This document shows positions 17,956 through 26,858 of a DNA stretch of 64,000 nucleotides, piece after piece. The position numbers and the translations under genes are program-made. The DNA is from an uncultured Eubacteriales bacterium. Its GTDB lineage: Bacteria > Bacillota > Clostridia > Christensenellales > UBA1242. The notes under the pieces are model-generated. The model had not been told where the DNA came from and made no database searches. It worked only from the letters and a program-made list of their open reading frames with translations. The stretch is from contig CABUZJ010000002.1 of assembly GCA_902496015.1 (NCBI GenBank), positions 124,001-188,000 of the forward strand. Direction: 5' to 3'. The stretch's first letter is position 1, and each line of letters begins with the position of its first letter.

Positions 17956-19026
17956 ATGATGAGATTTAAAGAAATTGTTAAATTTATAAACTCTTTAAAT
18001 TTAGACAGTAATGATAATGTTTTACAATTAAAGCAAACTGTTTATGATATTATGGATAATTTTATAAACAAAAATGAGCAACTAACTGATGAAGATGTTT
18101 ATACTTTTGTCTTTTTAATGCAAAAGTTAATAATGCATGATAAAGGTATGGATTTAGATGTTGATGGATATCAAGATAAAGAAAGTAATATTATAATGTC
18201 TAACATTCCTTCATATTCTTCAAAACAAAAAGAGAAAAATGTTATATATACTAATTTTGCATCTCAAATATTTGATAATTTTAAAACTAAAAATTATTCT
18301 AGAATTGAAAGAATTTTATGTTTAAATAAATTAATTTTTTGTGTTGAACATGAATTAAGACACGAATGGCAATTAAATTATATTAGCAATACAAAAAATT
18401 ACAATGCAACAACACTGATTATTGCGGACGAAATTACAAAATTTAACAAAATGCAAAGATTTTATAAAAATAATCATGATAAGTTTTTAATTGAAAAAGA
18501 TGCTGATTATTCAGCATATGTTAACGCTCCTATTACATTAAAAAAATACTTTCCATTTTTGACTGAAACAGAGTGCAATATATTAGATTTAAATAATACA
18601 AAAAAATCTGCGTTAAAATTTTCAATCAAAAGTCATAAAAATACAGTATGGCAAATTTTAAGTGATAATGTTAATACAATTAATGCTTTAATGGAGAGTA
18701 AAAAGATTAATTTATTAGGTGGTATTTTAGAAATTGAAAGTAAAAGTGATGATTTAAACTCTTTAATGAAACGTAGTCAAATAAAATATTTATTAAAAAA
18801 AATGCCAATATTAAAATTTATATATACAAGCAGTGGAGAGAAGAAAGATGAAAAAAGAATTTTATATGACTATAATTTTTTAAGGGAAAAATTAATGACA
18901 AATAAATTATCTGTTACGCAAGATATTGAAGCAGATTTACTTAGATTTAATGTTGCGTATTTTAATTTATTAAATGTAAAAAATGCGGATTTAGAATTGT
19001 TAGATAACAAATATGAAAATAAATAA
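17956..19026 (+). CDS. Putative zinc-metalloprotease-like protein with HExxH
   Basis: 356 aa of unknown family. Residues 132-136 read HELRH, inside CVEHELRHEWQL, a zincin HExxH helix. About 45 residues later LIEKDADYSAY (E180) could give the third metal ligand as in gluzincins. The rest is helical and charged with no signal peptide or membrane segment, so it would act in the cytoplasm. It starts directly after the pfkA stop (ATGATG, with TGGAG inside pfkA), suggesting co-transcription. Whether it is a true peptidase is an inference from the motif only. Confidence 0.6.
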   Translation: MMRFKEIVKFINSLNLDSNDNVLQLKQTVYDIMDNFINKNEQLTDEDVYTFVFLMQKLIMHDKGMDLDVDGYQDKESNIIMSNIPSYSSKQKEKNVIYTNFASQIFDNFKTKNYSRIERILCLNKLIFCVEHELRHEWQLNYISNTKNYNATTLIIADEITKFNKMQRFYKNNHDKFLIEKDADYSAYVNAPITLKKYFPFLTETECNILDLNNTKKSALKFSIKSHKNTVWQILSDNVNTINALMESKKINLLGGILEIESKSDDLNSLMKRSQIKYLLKKMPILKFIYTSSGEKKDEKRILYDYNFLREKLMTNKLSVTQDIEADLLRFNVAYFNLLNVKNADLELLDNKYENK

Positions 19027-19222
19027 TTTATTTTAATAAAACATTTTATTATCTTTATATAATTAATCTAGATTAAAACAACAATATAAATAGATTAATA
19101 GAATAAATTAAGTTAAAGGCTAATAATTGTTTATTTGATTGATTAAATATATAAAATATGATAACTTTATTTTGATATTTGCTATTTACATATTTTGCAA
19201 TTTATAAAATGGAAGAAAACAA

Positions 19223-20179
19223 ATGAAAGGGAAATTAAAATCTTTATGGCTTTTAATTGGCGTTATGTTTTTATTAACCATAATTTCTTTTAGTGCTGTT
19301 GGCAACACCTTTGCAAAATTTGTTAGTAATATAAATACTAATAGTGGTGTAAAAGCGGCAGGTTTTCTTATAACTAGCGAAAGCACTAGTGATGAAAGTA
19401 ATTTAAGTGCCTTTTCGCTAATTGCTCCTGGTGAAACTAAATCTATTGGATTAAATTTCAGTTATTTTTCACAAGTTGTTACTGAATTTAAAGAAACCAC
19501 AAGCGATTCAAAAATAAGTGGAGTGGGTTTGTTTAGCACCGATTTTTCAAGTTTAGTAAGTGAATTTCAAAATTCTTGGCTTCCCGCACATGATTATTAT
19601 GTGGAAACAACTGCACCTAATAGTTTAGATGAAATGTTTGTAATAACATATACTGATGGCGAAGATATAGCCGAAGCATGCGCTGAACAGGTTAGGCAAA
19701 AAGGTAATTTAACTGGTAGCGGTTCTATTGTTAGTGCAATGGATGAATCTGCAACAACTTCTATTAATTGTTCGGTAGGGGCTAGTATAACATGGGTTGA
19801 AATTAGTGATGCATGGGATACATTTATTGGCAATAAGTTTTATCAATATGAGTTAGAAAATTTAGTTGCATCAGGTGTGAAGCTTAACATTGGAGTGAGA
19901 GTAGAGCAAGTTTTAGGAGAAATTATTGAAGCTCCAACTAATGTTAGAATTAGTAATAACACATTGTCTTTTACTAAGGTCAATGGAATTAATAGTTATG
20001 TAATTAAATTGGTTGATGCAGTTGGAATTAGCAAAGAAACAACAGTTACAACAAATAGTGTAGCGCTGAAATCACTAGCACAAAATTTAGTGGCGCCTAT
20101 TAAAGTTTCTGTTTCTGCAAATCAGGAAAATAGTTATTGTTTGGCTGCAGAAATTAGTTATTCACCTAGTTATAATTAA
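19223..20179 (+). CDS. Surface protein with TasA/SipW-type signal, N-terminal part of a gene broken by TAA
   Basis: 318 aa up to an in-frame TAA. The N-terminus (LLIGVMFLLTIISFSAVGNT followed by FAKFVSN) looks like the SipW-dependent signal of TasA/camelysin-like matrix proteins, where cleavage occurs before the F-A-K/Y-F motif. A beta-rich domain follows (about 50-235), then a fibronectin-like module (EAPTNVRISNNTLSFTKVNG). After the stop at 20177-20179 the same frame stays open for 255 further codons and holds a Hint domain, so this is probably the front of one longer gene. A SipW peptidase is not in the window. Confidence 0.7.
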   Translation: MKGKLKSLWLLIGVMFLLTIISFSAVGNTFAKFVSNINTNSGVKAAGFLITSESTSDESNLSAFSLIAPGETKSIGLNFSYFSQVVTEFKETTSDSKISGVGLFSTDFSSLVSEFQNSWLPAHDYYVETTAPNSLDEMFVITYTDGEDIAEACAEQVRQKGNLTGSGSIVSAMDESATTSINCSVGASITWVEISDAWDTFIGNKFYQYELENLVASGVKLNIGVRVEQVLGEIIEAPTNVRISNNTLSFTKVNGINSYVIKLVDAVGISKETTVTTNSVALKSLAQNLVAPIKVSVSANQENSYCLAAEISYSPSYN

Positions 20180-20350
20180 ACATTAAAAGATGTTGGTTAT
20201 CAGGTTGGTGATAATGCAGATTCTGCTATTATTAGAATTTATTATGCAAATTACACAACGCAAGATATAACAATTAACGGAAGCACACAAGCAAAGACTT
20301 ATAACGATGTTATTGGTGTTTCGTTACTTCCAAGTTCTAGCAGTAGTTCT

Positions 20351-20947
20351 TTGCCTTACACAATGGGCACAGTTAAAAGTTATCTTTATCATCAGGGTTC
20401 GGGTAATCCATCGGCATACTTGGCATTAACTGACGATATAATCATAGATATTAAAGTCACGGCACAAGAATGTATATTAGCGAATTCAATGGTTACAATG
20501 GCAGATGGCACACAAAAAGCACTTGGAGACATTAAAGTTGGTGATAAAGTTTTAAGTTACGATTGGGATACAATGACACTCGTTGAAAATGAGGTTATTT
20601 ATGCAAGTGGTGAAGATAGTTTAAAAGATTGGAGTGCAGTTAGATATTTTAGACGAACATTTTCAGATGGAACAGTTATTGAAAATACATTTGCACATAA
20701 ATTTTATAATGTAGAGCAACAGGCTTTTGTCCATCTAGATTATTGGAAAATTGGCGATAAGATATTTAAAGATGATGGAACAACGCCGACTTTAATTTCT
20801 GTTGAAATTATTTATGAAGATTGCATTTTTGGAAGAATTACTCTTGCCAATGGCACTAACTATTTTGCAAATGGTATGCTTACTGGTGATAGTGGTTGTC
20901 CAAGTGGCATTACACTTGAACAATTAAGAAGTGCATTGAATAAATAA
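20351..20947 (+). pseudogene. Hint (hedgehog/intein-like) domain, downstream part of the gene interrupted at 20177
   Basis: The frame is the same as the upstream surface protein and is open from 20180; the first possible start codons are TTG 20351 and ATG 20363, neither with a Shine-Dalgarno sequence. The product has a Hint core: CILANSMVTMADGTQKALGD then IKVGDKVLSYDWDT, TFAHKFYNV (the block-B-like His) and NYFANGMLTGD. The catalytic first Cys is present; the terminal His-Asn of splicing inteins is not, so cleavage rather than splicing would be expected. It may be a nonsense pseudogene, a sequencing error or readthrough. Confidence 0.65.
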
Positions 20948-20976
20948 AAAAGAACCATTTTTAATGGTTCTTTTTA
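20946..20976. terminator. Bidirectional terminator
   Basis: Stem AAAAAGAACCATT / AATGGTTCTTTTT with loop TTTA, between the convergent Hint gene and ABC permease; overlaps the permease stop codon. Confidence 0.85.
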
Positions 20977-21780
20977 AATATTGCGTTTTTTATTTATGTA
21001 AAGTTCAATGCCAGCGATAACAAAATACATCAAACTTGCGCATAAGCAAAGCACTATTATGGCAGCCATAACAAGGTCTAATTTAAACACTTGACCACCA
21101 TAAACAATAAGATATCCAAGTCCTGCACTACTATTTAAATATTCTCCCATTATAACGCCAACCCATGCTAAGCCAACATTAACTTTTAAAACAGAAATAA
21201 TGTTTGGCAAACTTGCTGGTAGGATTAATTTAAATAGTATTTGAAAATTATTTGCCCCCATTGTTTTAAGAAGTTTTATTTTTTCGGTATCTACCGATAA
21301 AAAACCATTTAACATACTTATTGTGGTAACAATAACACAAATTAAAATTCCCATGGTGATGGTGGCTTTAACGCCAGCCCCAACCCAAACAATAATTAGG
21401 GGACCTAGTGCAACTTTTGGTAAAGAATTTAACACCACTAAAAAGGGTTCAAACACCTTTCTTAATGGCGTGATTAAATAGAGCACTATTGCTACTAAAA
21501 AACCAACGATGGTGCTAATAGCAAAAGCAAGTAGGGTTTCATAAAGTGTAACCCAAGTGTGCATAAACAAATTTCCAGTTGAAATTAGTTCGCCAAGGGC
21601 TTTAATAATTCTAGATGGGCTACTTGTTATAAATGGGTCAACAACTCCAATGTTTGCGACTATTTCCCACAATGCAAAAATTGCAATTAAAACAAGTATT
21701 CTTGAAATATGCACACCAAATACACCGAGATGAAGTTTTCTTAAAAACTTGCGATGCTCTAAAGAATATTGCTTTTTCAT
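20974..21780 (-). CDS. ABC transporter permease (nitrate/sulfonate/thiamine-precursor type)
   Basis: About 268 aa with six hydrophobic segments and the BPD_transp_1 EAA loop (LKTMGANNFQILFKLILPAS). It resembles SsuC/TauC/ThiX permeases that import small organic anions or pyrimidines. The ATG at 21780 overlaps the ATPase stop as ATGA, so it is chosen over an in-frame start 15 nt upstream. It is the last gene of the binding protein-ATPase-permease operon. The substrate cannot be decided from sequence. Confidence 0.88.
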   Translation of the reverse strand: MKKQYSLEHRKFLRKLHLGVFGVHISRILVLIAIFALWEIVANIGVVDPFITSSPSRIIKALGELISTGNLFMHTWVTLYETLLAFAISTIVGFLVAIVLYLITPLRKVFEPFLVVLNSLPKVALGPLIIVWVGAGVKATITMGILICVIVTTISMLNGFLSVDTEKIKLLKTMGANNFQILFKLILPASLPNIISVLKVNVGLAWVGVIMGEYLNSSAGLGYLIVYGGQVFKLDLVMAAIIVLCLCASLMYFVIAGIELYINKKRNI

Positions 21781-22532
21781 GCAAGTTCCTCCCAAATTTC
21801 ATTAAAATACTTATGAAAATTGGCATCTTTTCTTCGCTCGAAAGGTGTTAGTGATTTGTCGAAATCTAGTGTTATAATCTTTTTAACTTTTGCTGGACGC
21901 TTAGATAAAACGACTACTTTGTCTGACATAGCAACGGCTTCACTTATATCGTGAGTAACAAGAATTGCTGTTTTCTTTTCACTTTTTATTATTTCATAAA
22001 CATTGTCTTGAACTAGTAGTCGTGTTTGATAATCTAGGGCGCTGAATGGTTCGTCTAATAAAAGTATTTCAGGATTAGTTGCTAATGTTCTAATAAGTGC
22101 AACGCGTTGGCGCATTCCTCCAGACAAATTGTTTGGGTGATGTTTTGCAAATTCACTAAGGCCATATTTTTCTAAAAGCATTTTAACTCTTTCTTGGTTT
22201 TCCTTGGTGTTTTTATGTTGAATTTGTAAACCTATTGTAACATTTTTGTAAATGTTAAGCCATTCAAATAGGTTATCTCTTTGAAACATGTAACCAACTC
22301 GTGTGGTTGGTTTGGTGATTTTTTCTCCGTTAAGGATTATCTCGCCACTTGTAGGTTTTAAAATTCCTGCAACAAGGCTTAAAATGGTTGTTTTTCCACA
22401 ACCACTTGGGCCCACTAGGCTAATAAATTCACTTTCACCTACCCCAAAAGTTAAGTCTTTTAATGCTAATGTTTCATTTTGTTTAGTGTGATACGTAAGG
22501 CTAATATCTTTTAGTGTAAGTATTGTGTTCAT
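21777..22532 (-). CDS. ABC transporter ATP-binding protein
   Basis: 251 aa with the full nucleotide-binding set: Walker A GPSGCGKTT, Q-loop (GYMFQRDNLFEW), signature LSGGMRQRVAL, Walker B ILLLDEPFSALD and switch His (LVTHDISEA). It belongs to the SsuB/TauB/NrtD group and would energise the adjacent permease at the cytoplasmic face. GGAG precedes the ATG, and a small hairpin (GACCA / TGGTC) lies in the 36-nt gap after the binding-protein gene. Confidence 0.93.
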   Translation of the reverse strand: MNTILTLKDISLTYHTKQNETLALKDLTFGVGESEFISLVGPSGCGKTTILSLVAGILKPTSGEIILNGEKITKPTTRVGYMFQRDNLFEWLNIYKNVTIGLQIQHKNTKENQERVKMLLEKYGLSEFAKHHPNNLSGGMRQRVALIRTLATNPEILLLDEPFSALDYQTRLLVQDNVYEIIKSEKKTAILVTHDISEAVAMSDKVVVLSKRPAKVKKIITLDFDKSLTPFERRKDANFHKYFNEIWEELA

Positions 22533-22568
22533 ATTTTCTCCTGCGACCAGATTTGTGGTCTTGTAAAT

Positions 22569-23558
22569 TTATATTGAAAGTGCAAAACTGTTATCTATAA
22601 CATCTGTAAAGTTAACAATATCATCACTTCCAAGCGTGCCAGAATGTCTTAAAACTTCTAGCAAGCGTTTGTAACTTGCTTCTGTCATGGCAGGTGTTGC
22701 CATCCATGCGTCTATTGCTTTGTAACTTTCAACTGCAATTGCTAAAGATTCAACAGTTGAACCATCGAAAGAAGCTAAAAGTGCTTGAGCAACATCTTCG
22801 TTTGAGTGAGTCATAATGTAAGTATATGCTTTTTCAATTGCTCTTAAAAAGCCTTTTATTTTATCTGGATATTTACTCATGTAACTTCTTGAAGCCATAA
22901 AACATGTATATGGTATTTCTCCGCTATATTCACCAACAGATGCAACAATATAACCCAGTCCTGCATTTTGATATTCAGTTGCGGTTGGTTCAAACATAGT
23001 GCAGAAGTCGCCACTTCCACCTTGGAAAGTTGGAACCATTGCACCAAAAGATGTTTCTAGGTCTAGTGTTATGTTAGAACCGTTTGTTAGTCCATTTTTA
23101 TTGCAAAGCCATTCAAATGTCATGGCTGGCATACCACCACGCCTTCCTGCAATAACACTTTTTCCAACTAAATCGGTTGACCAATCAAAATCTTCAATTG
23201 GTGTTCTTGAAACAAGGAAAGAGCCATCTCGTTTTGTTAATTGCCCAAAAACCATTGGGTGATTAGTTGAGCCTTCAGCATGAACATATACAACTGTTTC
23301 AGGGCCTAGCAATGCAATATCGGCATTGCCCGAAAGCAGAGCAGCCATGCTTACATCACTTCCTTGTCCGCTGTTCAGTTCTATTTTTATGCCTTCATCT
23401 TCCATATATCCTAAGTTGATAGCAACATATAAAGGTGCATAGAATACACTGTGTGTAACTTCGTTTAACCTAACTACATCTTTTTTACCTTTACATCCTA
23501 CTAAACAAACTGAAAATACCATAAGTATTGATAAAAATATTGTTAGTATTTTTTTCAC
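22569..23558 (-). CDS. ABC transporter substrate-binding lipoprotein (NMT1/ThiY/SsuA-like)
   Basis: 329 aa. The signal peptide ends in a lipobox (CLVGC, Cys about residue 22). The mature part has the NMT1/THI5-like fold: EVTHSVFYAPLYVAINLGYM, GSDVSMAALLSGNADIALLG and TMFEPTATEYQ. Such proteins bind nitrate, sulfonates, taurine or thiamine precursors. The start is GTG, 12 nt after AAAGGAGG. No TPP riboswitch motif is seen upstream, which weakens but does not exclude a thiamine role. Confidence 0.9.
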   Translation of the reverse strand: MKKILTIFLSILMVFSVCLVGCKGKKDVVRLNEVTHSVFYAPLYVAINLGYMEDEGIKIELNSGQGSDVSMAALLSGNADIALLGPETVVYVHAEGSTNHPMVFGQLTKRDGSFLVSRTPIEDFDWSTDLVGKSVIAGRRGGMPAMTFEWLCNKNGLTNGSNITLDLETSFGAMVPTFQGGSGDFCTMFEPTATEYQNAGLGYIVASVGEYSGEIPYTCFMASRSYMSKYPDKIKGFLRAIEKAYTYIMTHSNEDVAQALLASFDGSTVESLAIAVESYKAIDAWMATPAMTEASYKRLLEVLRHSGTLGSDDIVNFTDVIDNSFALSI

Positions 23559-23786
23559 TTAGTGTGTTAACCTCCTTTTTTAGTATTAACACTTTATATT
23601 ATGAAAGATGAGTATAATAATGTTAAAGTAAGATAATTAAAAATTAATTTTGTAAAAATATACTTGTTATGACTTAATGATGGTGGAAAGGATTTATAAC
23701 TTTATAAAAAATTAATAATAAATTGACAATATGATTTATAATGAATGGGAAATCTAAATTGATGTAGAATATGTTATAATTTAAAA

Positions 23787-23856
23787 ATTCAAGGCCATAG
23801 ATTAATAAATACAAATAAAATAATATAAAAAGTGTTGGATATTGCCAGCATTTTTT
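23787..23856 (+). ncRNA. Possible short RNA upstream of valS operon
   Basis: A TATAAT at 23775-23780 (no good -35) is followed about 50 nt later by a hairpin at 23831-23852 (AGTGTTGG / CCAGCATT with two G-T pairs) and T6, which looks like a terminator. This predicts a transcript of about 70 nt. It could be a small RNA or an attenuated leader. No T-box or other known riboswitch is recognised in the 407-nt gap 23559-23965. The gap otherwise holds the leftward promoter of the ABC operon and a rightward promoter (TTGATT, 16 nt, TATAAT, near 23877-23904). Confidence 0.3.
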
Positions 23857-23965
23857 AGATTATTTAATTTAATTGTTGATTTTTATCTAATTTTTTATAT
23901 AATATATTTATATTCTTATTAATTTAAGTTTTTAAATTTAAGAATGTTAGATTAGGAGAATTAAT

Positions 23966-24166
23966 TTGGCAAAACTAATTTTTAGAATTATTGGACTCGT
24001 TGTGCTAATTGTTGGGTGTGTTATTGCTGTGGCAAGCAAATATTTAATCCCAGAACATAAGTATAAGGGAGCAGAAAGAGAAAGAAGAATTTTAAAATTA
24101 AGACTTATTGGTTTTATTATTTGCGCTTTTGCTGCTTTAATATTTTTAATTGTTAGTTTATTTTAA
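23966..24166 (+). CDS. Small membrane protein, 66 aa
   Basis: Two hydrophobic segments (about residues 4-27 and 46-65) flank a strongly basic cytoplasmic-type loop (EHKYKGAERERRILKLR). The start is TTG, supported by AGGAGA 6 nt upstream. It sits 15 nt before valS and is co-transcribed with it. No family name is known to me. Confidence 0.7.
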   Translation: MAKLIFRIIGLVVLIVGCVIAVASKYLIPEHKYKGAERERRILKLRLIGFIICAFAALIFLIVSLF

Positions 24167-24181
24167 TTAGGAGAAAATAAA

Positions 24182-26593
24182 ATGTTAGATAAAAAATATA
24201 ATGCAAATGAAAAAGAACAAAAATGGTTAGATTATTGGAAGGATAAAAATGTTTATAAATTTGAATATGATGGAAAGACTCCAATTTATTCAATAGACAC
24301 GCCACCACCAACAGTTAATGGTAAAATTCATATTGGTCATATTTTTTCTTATTCGCAAGCAGAAATGATTGCAAGGTTTAAACGACTTATGGGTTTTAAT
24401 ATCTTTTATCCATTTGGATTTGATGATAATGGGCTACCTAGTGAAAGATTAGTTGAAAAAGAACAGGGTAAAAAAGCACATGAAATTGGAAGAGAAGCCT
24501 TTTCTAAACTTTGCTATGAAACAACTGATAAATATGAAACTGAATTCAAACATTTATTTTCTAAACTTGGTGTTAGCACAGATTGGGATTTAGCATATAA
24601 AACGGTAAGTCCTAGCACAATTAAAATTAGTCAGTCTTCATTTTTAAATTTAGTTGAAGGAGGAAATTGTTACCATAAAGAAAGTCCAGCTTTATGGTGT
24701 AATGAATGTTTAACTTCTATTGCACAAGCTGAACTTGAAACTAAAACAATAAAAACAACTTTTAATTATATTAAATTTAAAACAAAAGAAACAAATGAAG
24801 AATTTACGATTGCCACAACAAGACCTGAACTTATGCCAGCTATTGTTTGCGTATTTGTTAATCCAGAAGATAAGAAGCATAAACATTTAATTGGTAAAAC
24901 AGCCGTTATACCTGTGATTAATGCACAAGTGCCAATTATGGCTGATGATAAAGTTTCAATAGATAAGGGCACAGGTGTAGTTATGTGTTGTACATTTGGT
25001 GACCAAACAGATATTGAATGGTGGAAAAAATATAATTTACCATTAAAACACATATTTACTAATGATGGAAGAATTAAAGATGAAATTCCACATTTTGGTG
25101 GGCTTAAGATTAAAGAAGCTCGTAAAAAAATTATTGAAGAATTAACAGAAGCAGGAGTAGTTGAAAAAATTGAAGAACTTGAACACGAAGTTCAAGTTCA
25201 TGAGCGATGTGGTAAAGAAGTTGAATATGCCGTTATGAAACAATGGTTTATTGACATTATGAACCATAAAGAAGACTTTTTAAAAATTGGTAATGAAATT
25301 AAATGGCATCCATCACACATGAAAGCACGCTATGATGAGTGGGTTAATAATGTTGCTTGGGATTGGTGTATTTCAAGACAAAGATATTTCGGTGTTCCGT
25401 TCCCAGTGTGGTATTGTAAAAAATGTGGTAAACCAGTTTTTGCTAGAAAAGAAGATTTACCAGTGAACCCAATGATAGATAAGCCACATATAACTAAATG
25501 CACATGTGGGTGCACTGAATTTATACCAGAAACTGATGTTATGGACACATGGGCGACTTCTTCAGTTACTCCACTTATTAATATGAAATATGGTGAACAT
25601 GACAGTAGGGAAGCATATTTAAAACCAATGAGCCTTAGAACAAATGCAAGTGAAATTATTAGAACTTGGGATTTTTACACCATTGTTAAAAGTTTTTATC
25701 ATTTTAAAACAAGACCATGGGATAATGTTATGATTTCTGGTTTTGTTATGGCAAATAAAGGCGAAAAAATTAGTAAAAGCAAAGGAAATAGTAAGTTTGA
25801 ACCAATTGATTTAATTAATGATTATTCTGCTGATGTAGTTAGATATTGGGCAGGTAGTGGTAGACTTGGAACAGATATTGTGTTTAGTGAGGAAACTTTA
25901 CTTCGCGGTAAAAAACTTATAAATAAAATATTTAATGCCTCTAAACTTATTGAAATGTATTTACAAGATTATAAAGATTTAGAATTTTGTGATTTTGAAT
26001 TTTTTGATAAGTGGATACTAGGAAGTTTTCAAAAAATGGAAAAACAGTTTATTAAATATTTAAATGAATATGAGGTTGGTCTTGCTTTGAATATATTGGA
26101 AAAATTTTTCTGGAACTTTTGTGATAATTACTTGGAAATTAGCAAGCATAGACTTTATCGCCCTGAAGAGTTTGGAGAAAAAGCAAGATATAGCGGACAA
26201 AAAACTTGTTACATTATTCTTTATAAATTGTTGCAAGATTTTAGCATATTCTTTCCATTTGTAACCGAAGAGATTTTTCAAGAGATATATCATAGTGCAA
26301 TCTCTATTCATAAAACTAAAATAAAAGAATTAAATTTCGATTTTAATAATGAGATTAATAATGGAGATAAGTTACTTGAAATTATAAGTCTTGCAAGAGG
26401 TGAAAAGACAAATGCAAATGTAAGCCTTAAAACACCTATTGAAAACTTAGTTGTGGGATTAGATAAAACTTTAAGTGATGCGCTTAAACAAGCCAAACCT
26501 GATTTTATGGCAACGCTATTTATTAAAAATCTTCAAACCTATGAAATTAGTGATGGGCTTAAAGTTGATAAAATTGAATTGTGTGCAGAATAA
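24182..26593 (+). CDS. valS: Valine--tRNA ligase, archaeal-type
   Basis: Charges tRNA-Val with valine. The 803-aa enzyme has the PPPTVNGKIHIGH active-site motif (HIGH at 50-53), the CP1 editing domain (TIATTRPELMPAIVCVFVNP and DKGTGVVMCCTFGDQTD), and GEKISKSKGN (KMSKS loop, around residue 530). The segment FGFDDNGLPSERLVEKEQG is the form found in archaeal and Rickettsia-type ValRS, where ordinary bacterial ValRS has GTDHAGIATQ. It also lacks the long C-terminal coiled coil of bacterial ValRS. This suggests old horizontal replacement of the gene. AGGAGA precedes the ATG. Confidence 0.96.
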   Translation: MLDKKYNANEKEQKWLDYWKDKNVYKFEYDGKTPIYSIDTPPPTVNGKIHIGHIFSYSQAEMIARFKRLMGFNIFYPFGFDDNGLPSERLVEKEQGKKAHEIGREAFSKLCYETTDKYETEFKHLFSKLGVSTDWDLAYKTVSPSTIKISQSSFLNLVEGGNCYHKESPALWCNECLTSIAQAELETKTIKTTFNYIKFKTKETNEEFTIATTRPELMPAIVCVFVNPEDKKHKHLIGKTAVIPVINAQVPIMADDKVSIDKGTGVVMCCTFGDQTDIEWWKKYNLPLKHIFTNDGRIKDEIPHFGGLKIKEARKKIIEELTEAGVVEKIEELEHEVQVHERCGKEVEYAVMKQWFIDIMNHKEDFLKIGNEIKWHPSHMKARYDEWVNNVAWDWCISRQRYFGVPFPVWYCKKCGKPVFARKEDLPVNPMIDKPHITKCTCGCTEFIPETDVMDTWATSSVTPLINMKYGEHDSREAYLKPMSLRTNASEIIRTWDFYTIVKSFYHFKTRPWDNVMISGFVMANKGEKISKSKGNSKFEPIDLINDYSADVVRYWAGSGRLGTDIVFSEETLLRGKKLINKIFNASKLIEMYLQDYKDLEFCDFEFFDKWILGSFQKMEKQFIKYLNEYEVGLALNILEKFFWNFCDNYLEISKHRLYRPEEFGEKARYSGQKTCYIILYKLLQDFSIFFPFVTEEIFQEIYHSAISIHKTKIKELNFDFNNEINNGDKLLEIISLARGEKTNANVSLKTPIENLVVGLDKTLSDALKQAKPDFMATLFIKNLQTYEISDGLKVDKIELCAE

Positions 26594-26595
26594 CA

Positions 26596-26632
26596 AAAAA
26601 GAGTTGAATAAATGATTCAACTCTTTTTTATT
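26596..26632 (+). terminator. Rho-independent terminator after valS
   Basis: Stem AAAAGAGTTGAAT / ATTCAACTCTTTT followed by a T-run. Confidence 0.9.
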
Positions 26633-26728
26633 TATTTTGATAAAAAGAGACATAATATAAATTTGCATTTTGTAAATTTGTGCAAAAAATTATAAAGTTT
26701 ACCCGATAAAAAGTAGTTGATTTTCATT

Positions 26729-26735
26729 TTCGACA
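26729..26735. promoter_or_regulatory. Exact 0A box upstream of spo0A
   Basis: TTCGACA is the reverse complement of the Spo0A-box core TGTCGAA. It lies 124 nt before the spo0A ATG. A 7+4+7 palindrome (TATTTAC at 26757-26763, GTAAATA at 26768-26774) lies between it and the gene. Spo0A autoregulation is known in Bacillus; here it is inference. Confidence 0.55.
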
Positions 26736-26858
26736 AAAAATCTAAAAACAAGCAATTATTTACCTTAGTAAATAGTAGAAATTTGTTTTATTGAAGAAAT
26801 TTTTATGATAACATGAGTTCAGTGCAACAATGCAAATAAAAATTTAAGAGAGGAATAT

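Noticed and set aside
21853..21863. TTTGTCGAAA, an exact 0A box
   Set aside because: Lies inside the ABC ATPase coding sequence; probably chance.
23559..23700. TPP riboswitch before the ThiY/SsuA-like ABC operon
   Set aside because: No CTGAGA or related conserved TPP-riboswitch segments on the reverse strand.
23680..23965. T-box leader before valS
   Set aside because: GGTGG at about 23693 lacks the rest of the T-box consensus and no specifier stem is evident.
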